The notes: generated by a model not told the origin, from the sequence alone. A DNA stretch of 64,000 nucleotides from Toxorhynchites rutilus septentrionalis (GCF_029784135.1 NC_073746.1:62160097-62224096); one strand, 5' to 3'. Shown: positions 1 to 15,300, numbered from the stretch's first letter. A program made the numbers and translations.

Positions 1-12
1 CCGCAGGAGTCC

Positions 13-615
<603 letters not shown>

Positions 616-1022
616 GTGATTGGATGTTATATCATATTAAATTAACTTTAAGAATTATCACTTTCATTAGATATAGATATTTTTGGTGACCCAAGTAGAG
701 TTCAAAAAACTTGAATTGCAATCTGTAGAATCACTAACTTGAATTTTAAAGGTAATCTCTCGATTCCGGGGGATAGACTATCTTTGTTTCTAGTTCTGAT
801 CTTCAAAGTTTATAGCCTCGAAAAGGTGAATTGAAAAATAATTAAAAAAATACTCTCAAATTTTTGAAACCTACACCCAAAACTAATTTTTACCACATTT
901 TTTGCATCTTGGATTATAACATAAAATGAGCTTAAAAATAACAAAAAATGTGGCACTCTTAAATACTGGTATAGCATTCGTATAATACAGGGAAACTTTG
1001 ATATAACGTACACATTTTCAAT
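616..1022. other. AT-rich stretch, nothing recognised
   Basis: No open frame with recognisable content, no clear repeat ends and no RNA gene seen. Confidence 0.5.
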
Positions 1023-1190
1023 GGACGAATTTCACGCCAATTCGTCTTAGGAATATTCAACACCATCTCAGATTGCAGAAAAACGTTGTGGGTGTGAAGA
1101 CATTTATCATTTGTGCAACTTTGCATTTTTGAAATCTCCAAAAAAGAATTAGACTACTTTTTGGAAAGGGTCTTGGTTTTTTTTCTTAAT
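1023..1190. repeat. Dispersed repeat, inverted partner of 4152-4325
   Basis: The segment from ACGAATTTCACGCC through the motif ACGTTGTGGGTGTGAAGACA matches the reverse complement of 4152-4325 with scattered differences. The two copies face each other about 3 kb apart and enclose several younger insertions. Family unknown; AT-rich similarity continues to about 1540. Confidence 0.6.
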
Positions 1191-1649
1191 TTGGTTTCTT
1201 ACTTACTTAAAAATTTTGGTCAAAAATGGAATGTGAGAAATTGTTTGAATTTTCATGTAAAAAATACATAAATAAAATTACACTGAAAAACGTTTTTTTT
1301 TAGATTCTCATAAAAATTACCAAGAGTAATTGTATGAGATATCCGTACAATTCTCGTTCAGAATTTAAAAAAAAATGTGTTTGAGAAAAACATATTTTAA
1401 TTTTCAAAATAGTTTTTTTGAATTTTTTTTTAAACGCGTTTTTGCTATTTTTAAATGAAAGCTTTAACAATTTCCTATATTTATTTGTCTAACCAAAGTT
1501 ATGTAGTTCTTATAGTTTTTGAGTTGATTTTTTTTTAATTTTAAGTGATTTTGAGCTTAAAAAAATTAACTTAAAAACTTCAAGCCCTACAAAATTTTAG
1601 TCATAGAATGAAATAGAGAGATAATTTGATCTTTGAATAAAAAAATGGG

Positions 1650-2370
1650 TGGGCTATATTCACGATATAACCGCAAGGTTGACGTGGAACTACCGTTGGC
1701 TTAGTAATCATTTGTTTGTATTCATTAATTTATTGATTGAATGATTTTTTTTTCAAATTCAATTTAATTCATTACATTTGCTTTGTAATTTAAAAAATTG
1801 AACAAATGCCATGCAACACCAATTCATGCATTGTAATAGATTATGTTCTACGTTACAAGCAAATTTGATGACAACATTTAGCCTGATCATCAAACGGTTG
1901 CGTAGAAATTTAGTGAGCAGAATATGAAGGCAAATCTTTAAATTCTGTCTTAAATAACCGAACCAAAGGTTGTATTCGTACCCGCTTCTGTAGTCCGTGT
2001 TAGACACCACATTCCGGAGGGCAAAATAAAAAACATGCGGGTACTGAAGTACCCCCGGCTTGTATGAACCAACAACTTTAACTTCTACTTTTTACTATAG
2101 AGGCTTTAAACTTGAATGTTCATTCGTACGTGTTAGGGAAACATATTCCGGTCTGCACAAAGGCAAGCTATTACAAAAGTACTTACCGCTCGCACTTATT
2201 TGCAAAGCGTATTTCCCTAGGCACCTTGGCTTTGATGGCCTGTGTTAAGGAATACATTTCGGTGGGAACAAAAACAACCCAACTTGCATGTATTTGCAAA
2301 GCACATTAATTTTGAAGTCTGTGTTGGGGAAATCGTAAATCGGGCAAATCAAAACGTGGCAATTAGCGCC
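1650..2370. mobile_element. Member of the terminal-hairpin repeat superfamily (copy a), truncated
   Basis: The left end has an imperfect hairpin, GGGCTATATTCACGATATAACC, split here as GGGCTATATT and CACGATATAACC at 1650-1671, followed by GACGTGGAACTAC at 1681. This matches the reverse complement of the right end of the element at 47787-49230. The interior at 2130-2340 holds diverged copies of an internal repeat unit (TGTGTTAAGGAATACATTTC / TGTGTTGGGGAAATCG) that recurs at 39130-39420, 44250-44320 and 48050-48820. The right end is lost next to a Tc1-type relic. Confidence 0.6.
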
Positions 2371-2451
2371 CACCTCCTCCCCCCCCCCCCTTGGGTAACG
2401 CAATTTCCTATCTCTAATACACAGAACGTAACGCAACCTCGATTTCAAAGA

Positions 2452-2903
2452 ATGGTACCCCGCCGCATCGAAAATGGACATCTTGCTGCACTTTTTGAGG
2501 AAACCGGATACGCCAGTTCCGGCATCTACAACATCTTGGCACTATTGGACAACAATCAGAGCATCGGTAGGAAGCCCGGTTCCGGAAGACCGACGACCCT
2601 GCGCGACAAAAAGCTCCAAAGGATGCTGAAGAGGAAGAACGAGGGAAAAGTGGATACATCGCTGCGTGGGCTTGGTCGGGAGGTCGGTGCATTCGGCCAA
2701 ACAGTGAAAAAGTACCTGGCGAACATGGACATACATGTCAGGAAGCGGGAGTCTCGTTCACTGGTCTCGGAGCTGCAGGTAATGACGCAGCGGCAGCAGC
2801 TCAATAAGATGGTCAAGTAGATTTCCCCGGCGAATCGCAACCTGGCGGTGGTGATGGACGACGAGATCTATCTCACCCTGGATGGTAACGACTGGCAGGG
2901 TAC
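2452..2903 (+). pseudogene. Tc1/mariner (IS630) transposase relic, N-terminal part
   Basis: The open frame from ATG 2452 reads 122 codons to a stop at 2818-2820, and transposase-like sequence continues in the same frame to about 2903. Residues 1-100 look like a Tc1-type helix-turn-helix region with a GSGRP linker followed by RMLKRK. After the stop comes a VVMDDEIYLTLDGNDW segment, the usual context of the first catalytic Asp. The protein then breaks off, so the rest of the DDE domain is missing. No TIRs were found. It is a dead fragment inserted in, or adjoining, the repeat on its left. Confidence 0.75.
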
Positions 2904-3932
<1,029 letters not shown>

Positions 3933-4151
3933 TATATATTTTTTGGGGAATTTTAAAAAAATACTTTTTTGAGAAAAAAGAATTTCAATTTTTTAAATTA
4001 CTTTTTTGTCAGCGAAATTTTCTTCCAAAAAATTTTTGGTATTTTTTTGTAAAAATTTAAATAATTTCCTACATTTCATCCTTTAGCAAGAATTTTGTAG
4101 GTATCATAGTTTTTAAGTTATAAAATTTTGTAAAAAAGTAAGAAAAAAAAT

Positions 4152-4325
4152 TAGGTTTTTCCAAAAAGTTGTCTAATTCTTTTTCGAATATTTTGGCTTT
4201 TTAGGCAAAGTTGCTTAAAATTTAAGCAAAGTTGCTTAAATGACCCATGTCTTTACACCCACAACGTTTCACTGCTATCTGAGATGGTGCTGCCAACTCC
4301 TAAGACGAGTTGGCATGAAATTCGT
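4152..4325. repeat. Dispersed repeat, inverted partner of 1023-1190
   Basis: The reverse complement carries ACGAATTTCATGCC and ACGTTGTGGGTGTAAAGACA and aligns with 1023-1190. It contains a short local duplication of TTAAGCAAAGTTGCTTAAA type near 4207-4230. Confidence 0.6.
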
Positions 4326-4829
4326 CACAATTAGCATCGCAATTAATTTGCATTCAATTATCCCATCTGAGTCAATCGCTTATAAGTAGCATCATAGACT
4401 CCGTCGATTTTATGAAAGCAAAAATACTTCGTTTGCCTCATTTATTCGTTAGATTGAAAATCAGGATCAGGTTTTCACAGATAGTAAATTGAAGGGTCAT
4501 ATCTATTAGAGCTTTATTTTCACAGATTGTTCTCCAATCTACGAATGGGTCATCATTTGACCACTTAATTTTGTGTGAACGAGCGTTCTTATTATGTTCT
4601 AATTTTTACGAATACCATGAGTTGCGTGTATCTGGAACACGTCTTTTTGAGTGAAAACGATTAAGTATGCAATAAAAGGTCAGAAATTGAACAGTTCATC
4701 ATATCGTTATAAATAGCTTACATCCATAAGTTCTTCTCTCTTTCTTGATTTATGACTCAACAAAATAAATTTTCATCTGACGTCAAATTTTAATCACCAC
4801 TTCATCACCCAATATGAATGGAATTCTTA
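4326..4829. repeat. Diverged dispersed repeat, related to 14320-14520
   Basis: ATCGCAATTAATTT, CATTCAATTA and CTTCGTTTGCC occur in the same order and spacing at 14330-14470 (there CTTTGTTTGCC). Both are decayed copies of one unnamed family. Nothing coding is seen. Confidence 0.45.
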
Positions 4830-4833
4830 TTAT

Positions 4834-5720
4834 GGTAAATGATCTTGGTTTGTCCAATTTAGGTGGTTTTCACGCAACTAGTAAATGCAAATCGATTTTT
4901 CTTCATGAAAATCACATATAATCAAGAGGAGTTTGGGTTTGTTGAAAAGCCCTAAGTCTCTTGTTTCTAGTTCTACCAAAATGCGTTGAAATTATCCAAA
5001 TATTTATGTTTTTTTACGGGTTTCCTCAAAGAGAAATTATGATCATGGTTTGTCCAGTTTTAGAAATTATTATTTTTGAATGAAAAAAATCGAAATTTTT
5101 CGAACTTTTACTGTCATCAAATTGATTCATTCATAATTTAGGCTTTCTTCAGAATATTGTCTTTTGTTGGGCATTTTAAAAGTGTTCACCTCAACACACT
5201 CAACCCAGGGAAACTTTATTTCTGCTATGCGCGAAGGACACAATAAACAAACTGCAGCGCTCCAAGCGATTGCCATAGAAATCATGAGGACAAAACAACA
5301 TTAGTGAATCGGACAACTCATGATCAGAATTGAAGTTATCTAAATGCATTAATTACATGGTTTAGCCAAGTAAATTTGATACAAATGGTGTGCAAGCATG
5401 ATGTTTACAATATTTGTAAGTGTTATAATCTAGAAAAAAAGTCTGAATAAGTGCCAAATAATCATTTGGTGATTGATTAAAAGCTAGCTCAAGTGAGGGG
5501 CGCATTCACACCAATAGAATGTGGATTTTATAATCTTTTCAAACATGTGAATCCGTAAAAAATACTATAAAACTACTGTAAATCATGAAGAAGACAATAT
5601 TTTTATATGTTTTGAAATATTCGAATACCTCATTTGACACAGGTGCGCTGAACTAGAGCATTCAAAACAGTGGACAAACCATACTCATATTTTCGACTGG
5701 ACAAACCTAAACCATTTACC
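4834..5720. mobile_element. Non-autonomous DNA element with TIRs and TTAT duplication
   Basis: The left end is GGTAAATGATCTTGGTTTGT and the right end, reverse-complemented, is GGTAAATGGTTTAGGTTTGT. The element is flanked by TTAT on both sides (4830-4833 and 5721-5724). The ATGGTTTGTCC motif recurs inside at about 5042 and 5690. A partial copy in opposite orientation lies at about 40660-40941. No transposase frame is present. The superfamily cannot be assigned from ends alone. Confidence 0.75.
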
Positions 5721-5811
5721 TTATAACTAATGATTCGATGGCGTGTGATTATAAAAAAATAAAATAAATAAAAAGGCGGCCGAAACAGTTTTAAGGAAAT
5801 CTAAATCTCCG

Positions 5812-5817
5812 TTTATT
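5812..5817 (-). terminator. Poly(A) signal of the IDGF gene
   Basis: AATAAA on the minus strand, about 80 bases after the stop codon at 5897-5899. It is the first canonical signal downstream of the last exon. Confidence 0.7.
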
Positions 5818-5896
5818 CTCAATCGCTCTAAGCAATACAATTTTCCAATCATTTTATATAACACAAACAAACAGCATCGTTTCAAACGACCACCTT

Positions 5897-6371
5897 CTAC
5901 AGCCTAAACTTGGCAGCACGCAGAATTGGGAACTTCTCCCCTGCGCAACTTCCTCGGAAATCGTCGTATGCCAAGTCGTTGATGGCAATTCCTCCCAGTC
6001 CCTTCGCTTTCACGTAGGCCGCCTTGTTCCCAGCTGTATCTGGATCCTCGTAGGAAACCCACATACCGTGTTCACCGTTGCTGTCGGCCAGGCGGAAGGC
6101 GTACGATCCAAACCGTTTCGTTGGATCGCCAATTTTGCGCAGCGGAGCCTCAGCGCCCTTCAAGTGGGTGTTGCTTGGGTTCGGTAGTTTAGCACAGGTT
6201 TCGGCCCAGTTGTAAAAGCCGTCCTGCTGGAGCTGCATACCAGCTGGGCTGGCACCGTCCGCTGTGAGCGGAGGCACCCCAGTCAGGCCGGAGTCTTCGG
6301 TCAACTTCCATCCGCGACCATGGGTTGGAATGCTGACAATCAGCTTGGAAGCGGGAGCGTTGTTCGATAAC
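5897..6371 (-). CDS. Idgf: IDGF exon 3 (C-terminal coding exon)
   Basis: The acceptor AG is at 6373-6372. The exon starts with the last base of a split Trp codon, then LSNNAPASKLIVSIPTHG, and ends KFRL with TAG at 5897-5899. It encodes the last part of the barrel plus the alpha/beta insertion, and the C-terminal strand region GGIAINDLAYDDF that follows the equivalent barrel strand in IDGFs. Confidence 0.92.
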
Positions 6372-9300
6372 CTTAAAATTTACAATTTATTAGAAAATTT
6401 AACAAGGAAAGAACCACTTGTCAAAACATACCAAACTCGAACCAAACCATCAACGTTGTTCCCAGCTACGCGATCGTTCAGTTCGTAGATCGGGGCAGCG
6501 TAATCGGCTTCCTTCGGGTTACGCTCCGAGGTCTGCATATCGAACGCTTCGATGTTGACAAAGTCCAAATAGTTGATGATCGCAGGTATATCCATGAACA
6601 GAGTGGCGTTGACATGTGGCAGTACCGTGATACCCAACTGGTAGCCGTCCGACCGGAAGGCATTCTTCAGCTCTCGCAGCAAAGCGGTGAATTCCTCGCG
6701 ATGCTCATCGGCTTTCTCGTCCAGCACTGAATCGCCGGAGAAAACTTTCTTGAATCCAGACCACAATTTACCCGCAGTGGAACGGATCTTCTTTGGTTTA
6801 TTCTGGGGGAATTGCCACGCTAGGTCGATTCCATCGAAATCGTAGGTTTTCACAAGTGCGTAAACACTGTTGATGAAAGTAATTCGAGAGGCACCACTTT
6901 CCAGCAGTTCAAGATACTTGGGAGAGGCGGCCGAGAACCGGTAACCACCGATTCCCAGCAGCACCTTGAGCGAGGGATATTTGCGTTTCAGTTGAGTGAT
7001 CTGTCGATAGTGTCCCTTTCCGGTATCCAAATCGAGATTTGGATTGCGTGATATGGCTTTGTTGGATTCGGGATCAACAGCGGCATATCCGTAGACTAGA
7101 TGGGTACAGAACGGCAGCGCGGTTTCGATGTCATTGAGCGAGACTTTACCAAGTCCTAAAAAAATAAGAACAGAGGACATTGCGGTTGTGGGGTTATCAT
7201 GTAGGTCAAGCCATACTGAAAATTATCATGTGTCGATTTCGGGTTATTTATTAACGGTTTTTATGTTCTAGTAGAGTATGACTTACATCAGCTGCATTTG
7301 CTGATGCCAATTAGCAAGTTCACCACACAGCTGTTTTATGTTCGACCCATTCACAACAATTCGCGAGATTACGCTTACGCAAACGTTAGATGCTAACCAT
7401 AATTGAGCTTGGGAGAGACGGAAACATAAGATTGTAAATCTGAATGAGCTGCAAACTTGACTCGATATGACTTAACGTGCAAAGCATTAGGAAATCACAA
7501 CGCCCCAGAGTATCGAGGAGTCGCACGAAATTAAGCAGGGAGCTTCTAAACTACGTCGAAACACCCAAATGATTGCCTCATCATGAAAAAAAAACATTTG
7601 TGTTAGAATTAGCATGTTGAACCGATAACATCGAACTCTTTCTTTCTGCAAGTTAGGCTTAGAAAGAAAGATTTTCAATCATCGTGAAGAAATGAAATGT
7701 GAGTATCTGATTGAAAATCCTCCCGGTTTTTTAAATAATTTCAAACACGTACATAAAAAATGTATTAGAGCTCAGAATATGTTGATTTGAAAGACGGAGA
7801 GTATCCAACTACTGACAGAGCTCCAACAGTAACAGTTGCCGGAATTATTTCATATCGTAAAGTCTGCTTCATTTAATATTGGAACAAATTCTTTTGCTCA
7901 TTGTGGCGCTCCTAGTGGACGGATTTGGAAACTTTTTTCACCCACGTGTCGGGAAATTCATTACCTTTCACCATGTATTTATGTCATAACACCAAACGAT
8001 AGCATTTTGTAAACAACCGCCATGGAAGCCGAACGGAGAGATAAAATTGTGCACAGTTTTCTTGAAAATCCATTGTTGTCGGCATCTAAGCTAGCTAAAC
8101 AGCTTAAAATGCCCAGAAATACCGTATGGCGTGTTATCAAGCAGTACAAGGAAACATTGACGACGGCTCGGAAGCCGCATTCGAAGCGTCGGAGTGGAAC
8201 TGTCGACCGGAAACTGCGTGGGAAAGTCATCAAGGCCGTCAAGAGGAATCCCAATCTTTCAGACCGCGATTTGGCCAATAAGTTCCAGGCCGCTCACAGT
8301 ACGGTGCGACGAATTCGTCTCCGGGAAGGAATAAGGTCATTCCGAGCCAGCAAACAGCCAAATCGGACGCTGAAGCAGAACAATGTGGCCAGAATCCGTG
8401 CTCGAAAGCTGTACGGCCAAGTGCTGACCAAGTTCGACGGATGTATTCTGATGGACGATGAGACCTACGTGAAGGCGGACTTTGGGCAAATCCCAGGTCA
8501 AAAATTTTATTTGGCGACGGCTCGGGGGGATGTACCTGCAAAATTTAAGTTCGTGTTTGCGGATAAATTCGCCCGCAAGTACATGATTTGGCAGGGGATA
8601 TGCAGTTGTGGACAGAAAACCAAAGTCTTTCTCACTGACAAGACAATGACATCAGAAGTCTACAAAAAAGAGTGCCTACAGAAACGGATTCTGCCGTTTA
8701 TTTCGTGCCCGTGCCGTGCCCACGACCGTCCAGTAATGTTTTGGCCGGACCTCGCAAGCTGCCATTACAGCAAAACGGTTATGGAATGGTACGCAACGAA
8801 CGGGGTCAGCGTAATACCGAAGGACCTCAACCCCCCAAACTGCCCCCAGTTCCGGCCGATAGAGAAATACTGGGCAATCACGAAGCGGAGGCTTAAGGCA
8901 AAGGGAAAACTTGTTAGGAACATGACTCAAATGAAGAACTGGTGGAATCAAATCGCCAAAACGGTGGACGAAAAGGGTGTGCGCCGCCTAATGTGCCGTA
9001 TTACGGGAAAAGTACGAGAATTTCTTCGAAACAGCAATGAATAATTTTTTAAATTTTTTTTTTATGAAAGAGTAAAGAAAATGCTACATTTGTATGAAAA
9101 ACAAATTATGAATTCGTTAATAAATGACTGAACTACACGCAATTGTTTGTGTTCCAATATTAAATGAAGCAGACTTTATCTGTATTTTCCAAAATTTCTT
9201 ATATCAAAAAGATCAATCCAAACAACTTCTAGCTTCAATATAGAATAAGACTAAGATTCTCCGTTTAGTATTGAGTTCTTTTTTTTGGCAGTATAAAATT

Positions 9301-12300
9301 AGTGTATCGCGTATTACCACGACTTAATACGGATGGGGTTTACTGCATTTTTAGATTTGAATGAATACCGGTTGATTCAGAGATAATAGAACTATATCTG
9401 AACAAATATTATTAAACAGAATAAACATTTTTTGTTTTGCATTTTTAAAATTGTTTAGACCCTCCGCTGAACCCACGCGAAAAGACTGAATCAGACAACT
9501 CGATACTATCAGAAGCAAAAAAATATATAGGAGGTTGTGTTCAAGACACGACCGCATTGTTGACGTAGAACTACGCTGTAGTTTAATTTAAGTCGATTGT
9601 TTATAACTGCGGTTTTTTTATAATGCTACGAAAATTTTGAAATAATCATTCTACCAGTTTGAAATGTTTTTTTTTTCAAATTGTAGAATCATTTGACGAT
9701 AATTCTTTGATGATTCATTCTTGTGCTAGCAGAACAATACATGCTCGAGATAAGCGCAGCTGTCATCCTCAGTGGAGAAAGTTTTGCTACTGGCAAGCGA
9801 AACCAAATCACATACAAAATTTCAGAACGACATTTACTGTCTTGGTGACTAAATAAACGAAATGAACTCTATCTATTAATCTCATCAACCTCGAAAAGAG
9901 TAGCATTGCTTCATTATGATCAAGATTCGCGCAAATACAATCCTAGTTGAAAGCAGCATTAATAAATTAATATAACTTATTGAATAACTTGGTATTCCCC
10001 AAATAATTTTTGGTGAACAACCTTAACACGTCATAGCGTCAGTAAAATGTATTGATGACAGAAAACAAACAATGTTAACTGCTTGGAAAAAGGCTGAATA
10101 TTTGCCTCAGCAAAGATTCATTACCAATACCCTAGCGTAAATATTTCCCTCCCTCTATCTCCCCTCCTTGTTTATATTTATCATTACAACTGCATCATTT
10201 GCAACACCAAACAATCGTCAATCATAGTGTAAAAACATTAGGTGATTGTTGCATCGTTACAGGGTCAATGCACACGGGAGCAGATGCAGATGGGGTTTCA
10301 GCGTAGCGAAGATGCACTATTTTTACGTACGGGTTATGAAGCACGCACGTACGCATACAAATATCTATATATCGATGGCTTTTTTTTTCATTAAATCGTT
10401 TATTTACACAGATTCAGTTACATAAGTTTAAAGGAGCCAAACTCCTATCTGTATTGTTAGAAGTTTATATAAACATTTTTCGTTAGTTCTAATGTTAATA
10501 AAGTAGAGAACCGATTACTCGCGGATTGCTCGAGTTTAGAAGGGTGACATATTTTCTCCAGGAAAAGGAAGGGATATAAGAAAATGTTGACAATGTTCAC
10601 ACTCACATTCATCACACTCAATTCTTAAGCCTATCTTATATCTAATATGTATTTACATTTCACCTTATTCTATTGTTAGTAAGAAGGGATTTGATTTCTC
10701 GCGCAGAAAAAGAAAAAGGAGAATATAAGGATATAAGGACAACCACACACGAAGATCGATAACTTTTAGGAAGACATATATTTGGGGCATGTAATCAAGG
10801 TCTAACCGAGTCAACACATCTCTCACCGGCACATTGGGCTGCCTTCCTTTGGCATATATCGATGGCTTGAAGCAACTAAACATACACACACTTATCTCCG
10901 TATTGCGCTCTTCTCAACAGAAGCCCTTTCTGTTAATATTGCCAGGCTAGATTAGCTTAGCTGTCGTCCTTTATGGAGAGAGTTTTTCTACCGTCATGTG
11001 AAACACAAATCACTGACGAAATTCCAGAACATTTATTTTCTTGGTGAGCTGACGATAGCCTAGCTTGATGATTCTCCACAATGATCACAAAATTCCTGAA
11101 CCATTATTTTCTTGGTAAGCCAATGATAGCCTAGTTTGAAGATTCTCCACACAATTGTGCAGAGCAGAACCTTAATGGAATGGTGTCAGTTTGATGTAAT
11201 GATTGCAATGCGAAAGACATCAACGAGTAAATAATTTGGTCGCATCCACAGCTCAATCTGAAACGAAAACATGTGATGACGCAAAGCAAGGAAGAACAAG
11301 CGATGTTCATTGCTTCGTATTTAGAACGATACTGAATGTTTGCCTCAGCGAGATCCAATATCTATGCTCCAGGCAAATATTCCCCTTCATTCTTCTTCTT
11401 TTCTTTATTCACGGTGACCCTTCGTTGATCGCCGATAAGTTGCTCATTATTGATGGCATTGGTAGGGAAGCTCACGAATGAGCAGAACAAATGTGTGGGA
11501 AAATGGAAGTGCTTCTAGTTTTCATCAATTTAATCAGTTCACACACCAAGGGATTGTAATATAAAGCATAAGAAACAAAGCTTAGGGAATTTCCGATTCA
11601 TTTGGTATGTAATTGGCCAAAATCCGTTCGCGGCAAAAATAGTTATTAACGTCAACTTTATTTCATAAAAACGTGACCTGTTTCCTGATTTGGCACCCTT
11701 AATGAAAGAAGTAGTTCTACGTCAAAAAGTGTTCAGCCAAAGTGAAAAAAGTTGAAAATATCTCACCTAGAGTTCTATTGCCTCCTAAATCTCGGACATC
11801 ATAACCAAGTCTATCGCAACAACATAACACTCCTTTTCATGCTGTGAGCACACATCTTCGTCAATTTCGGATTCAGAGTCTTTAGGAAAAAAAAAATTAT
11901 GTAGCTGCTAGATACGCAAACTTCGTTCTCTTTGCAGCCAGAGCGAACCAAGTCTGATAGGGACAGCAAACGACGCCATTTTTTTTCCCGCTCTCTTGAC
12001 ATTTCTCTTCAGTAAGGTTTACCATTTCATAATGGAAAGATATACGATCCAACAACGAGTCGAGATTATTAAAATTTACTACCGAAATTCGGAGTCAGTT
12101 TAGTAAAAAATTTTGAATCCACAGGAACAGTACAAAATGTCCCCGTGCTAGTGAGACAAGAAGGGCCCGTAGTGTCGAGAATATTGCTGCAGTTAGCGCA
12201 TCAATTGAGGAAGACCCAAATCAGTCTCACACACGTCGTTCTCAACCGTTGGGCATCTCTGTGATGTCGTTGTGGCGAATTTTACGAAAAGATCTTGGCC

Positions 12301-15300
12301 TACATCAAATTGCCAGATCAAATTGACGCACGAACTGAAGCCGCTTGACCACCATAAGCGTCGTATGTTCGTGAATTGGGCTGAGCAACAACTTGAAAAT
12401 GATCCGGATTTACATCGAAAAATCATCTTCAGCGATGAGGTTCATTTCTGACTGAATGGCTTCGTCAATAAGCAAAATATGCGTAGTCCATGAGTCACTA
12501 TTGTATCCCGAAAAAAATATGGTTTGGTGTGGTTTATGGTCCGGCGGCGTCATTGGGCCGTACTTCTTCCGTGATGATCAAGACCAACACGTTACCGTGA
12601 ATGGGAACAGCTACCGCTCAATGATAACAGCATATTTTTGGCCCGAATTGGATGATATGGACTTGGACAATATGTGGTTTCAACAGGACGGCGCCACAAG
12701 CCATACAGTGAAGTTAACAGTCGATTTATTGAAAACCAAGTTTGGAGAGCGTGTTATCTCACGAAATAGCCCAGTCAATTGATCGCCTCAGTCGTGCGAT
12801 TTGATGCCGTTAGACTGTGGGGCTACCGCAAGTATATGGTCTATGCCAACAAGCCAGCAACGATCGATGTACTTCGTACGAATATCGAACGTGAAATTGC
12901 CGCAGTATAGGCCGATTTATGTTTGAAAACCGTCGAAAATTGGGTTCAGCGTCTGGACTTCTGCAAGCGTGCCCGTGGTAGTCATGCAACAGAAATCGAC
13001 TTCCATACATAATAGCATCAAATGTACTTTCACATGAATAAAGAATTTCATTGAAACCAAACCATCCAAACCCGTTTTTGATTTATTTTGAAAAAAAAAA
13101 ATTTGTAGGGCTCTTATTGAAAAACCTGATATTATGGAACGGATGTTATGCGGAATGCTGTAAAGGTGTCTAGTTTGACCCAGTTCAAGGTCTTTATCGT
13201 CCGAATTTGGGACGTAATGTCGATGGAAGCCGTAAAATGATCAAAGTTTGAATATGTGAGAGATTATATTGAACTCGGTGCACATATGAAATAGAAAGTG
13301 ATTCTTTTGAACAACTGGCAATGTAAAATGTACCATGCGTGTGCAGTTTTGATACGGATGTAGCAGATTTGAATTTCGTAATCCAAATACAATTCCTCGA
13401 TAATGACATTCGTACAAATCGGGTGATAAGGTGACTAATACGAAGGAAGTAAGAAGTTTTCCAATGATGCTCCTGAATTAATGTGTTGAAATTATCACCT
13501 CACAATTCACAACAGAAGTTTGGATTTGTTATCATAGAATCCAATAGAACAATAAAACAAGACTCGGCTATCGCAAATTCGATAGCAATTAATGCTTATT
13601 CCGAATTCTCATAATTGGATCAGATCCACCTTCCGAGCTCTGATAAACTCGATTTACAGTTCGTCATGACAATGAAAAAATCTCCATGCTAATTTTTACC
13701 ATGTTTTTCGCCTGATCAATTATATGTGGCATGTTCGCGTGTTGGAAAGCCTTCATCTTTATTTATTTAGCCGCCGGACAACGAAACGCATATTGTAGTT
13801 TCCACAAAGTATTCAATTTCTCTAACATGTGGATCAGAAAAAATGAGAATGTTGGTAATTAATCAAATTAAAAATCAATTTTGGGCAGAACAAAGTTTGC
13901 CTGATAACAATTCAACAAAGCAACAGGCTAATTTTTTGTGACAAAAAAAAATACTCGAAAGCAAATGAATGCGTGATATCTCGCGATATTCTTGATTTGT
14001 TCTTCAAGATGCCACCCAAAATAGTTCGCTATGAATCATGCGGAGTGTGTGGCACTGGAAAATTTAAACTTTGCCAGGAACTTATTCCGAAGCTATTAAG
14101 CTATGGAATTTCGGATATGTCTTTCCCATCACATTGAATACAATGAAAATGGTTTGATCTACTCTCATTCAGCATCGATACGCAATACGTATAAAGCATT
14201 CCAATTCCAAATAAAACGGATGAAGGTATTTAGCCACGAAACAGAGCATCTGAACAAACCTCACCAAATTATACCACAATTCTCCGCCAAGTGATGGCGC
14301 TTATGGTTTGGGCAGTACATTCAATTGGCATCGCAATTAATTTCACATTCAATTACCCTCCAATGCGAACATCACCGTCCCACGCCATCGAAGGGTCCTC
14401 TGCCACGACATCGCCGTTTACAACGCATAGCCTTCGTGGAACACGGCAAAGATACTTTGTTTGCCACGTTTGATGTTTTCATTGGATCGTGAAATTGAAA
14501 GTCAAGTTCAGCATTTCGGAGCAAGAAAATAGAAAGGCCCCTGCGGATCTCGAGCTGCCTAGAAGCGTCGAATTCAGCTGTTCTGCTGCTGGACCACGCG
14601 TTTTAGTGTTTCAATGGGATAATATCTTCTGGGAGAATGAATGAACTAGAAACTCAAAACCTTCGGTTTCATTGAAATGCACACATTCGGGTTTCAATGA
14701 ATTTGCTACGATAAGTGGCAAAGTGAGAATATGTTTTTCGAGGGAAATCGATGTTGAAGGAACGCTGCTGAACTGTAAGATGAGTAATAATAGGCAGCAA
14801 TCTCTCAAATTATTATTGGAAATTCAAAGATAGAACGTGAGAATTAACGTTTTTACGAAATTAACGTTTTAAAAAGTCATATTAATTATATAAAAAATAT
14901 AAAAAAAGCGAATAAACGTTGATGATTGCTGAAAAAAAAATCTGATGATTTAAAAAAATCATTCAAAAAAAAATATCGAAAAAAAAGAGCAATTTCATGC
15001 TCTAGAGCAGGGGTTCTCAAACTATTTCGGGCAATAGACCCCTTTTCCAATATTAAGTGATACTTCAGACCCCTATAGTCGAACTTTTAAAATCAATATA
15101 TATTTCTAGTTTTTGTTTCATTCATACAAAAATGTTACTAATTTAAACACTTTGCGGTTGAATAACCTTTTATAATACCGTAACAACAATATTGCCACCG
15201 ACAGAAAATATATTTTCGAGTAATCCTTCAATCCTCCAAGACACTTCATGTCTTTACTACATTCTTTGTAGAAACCAGAATGCTTATCGGTGCTCTGAGA

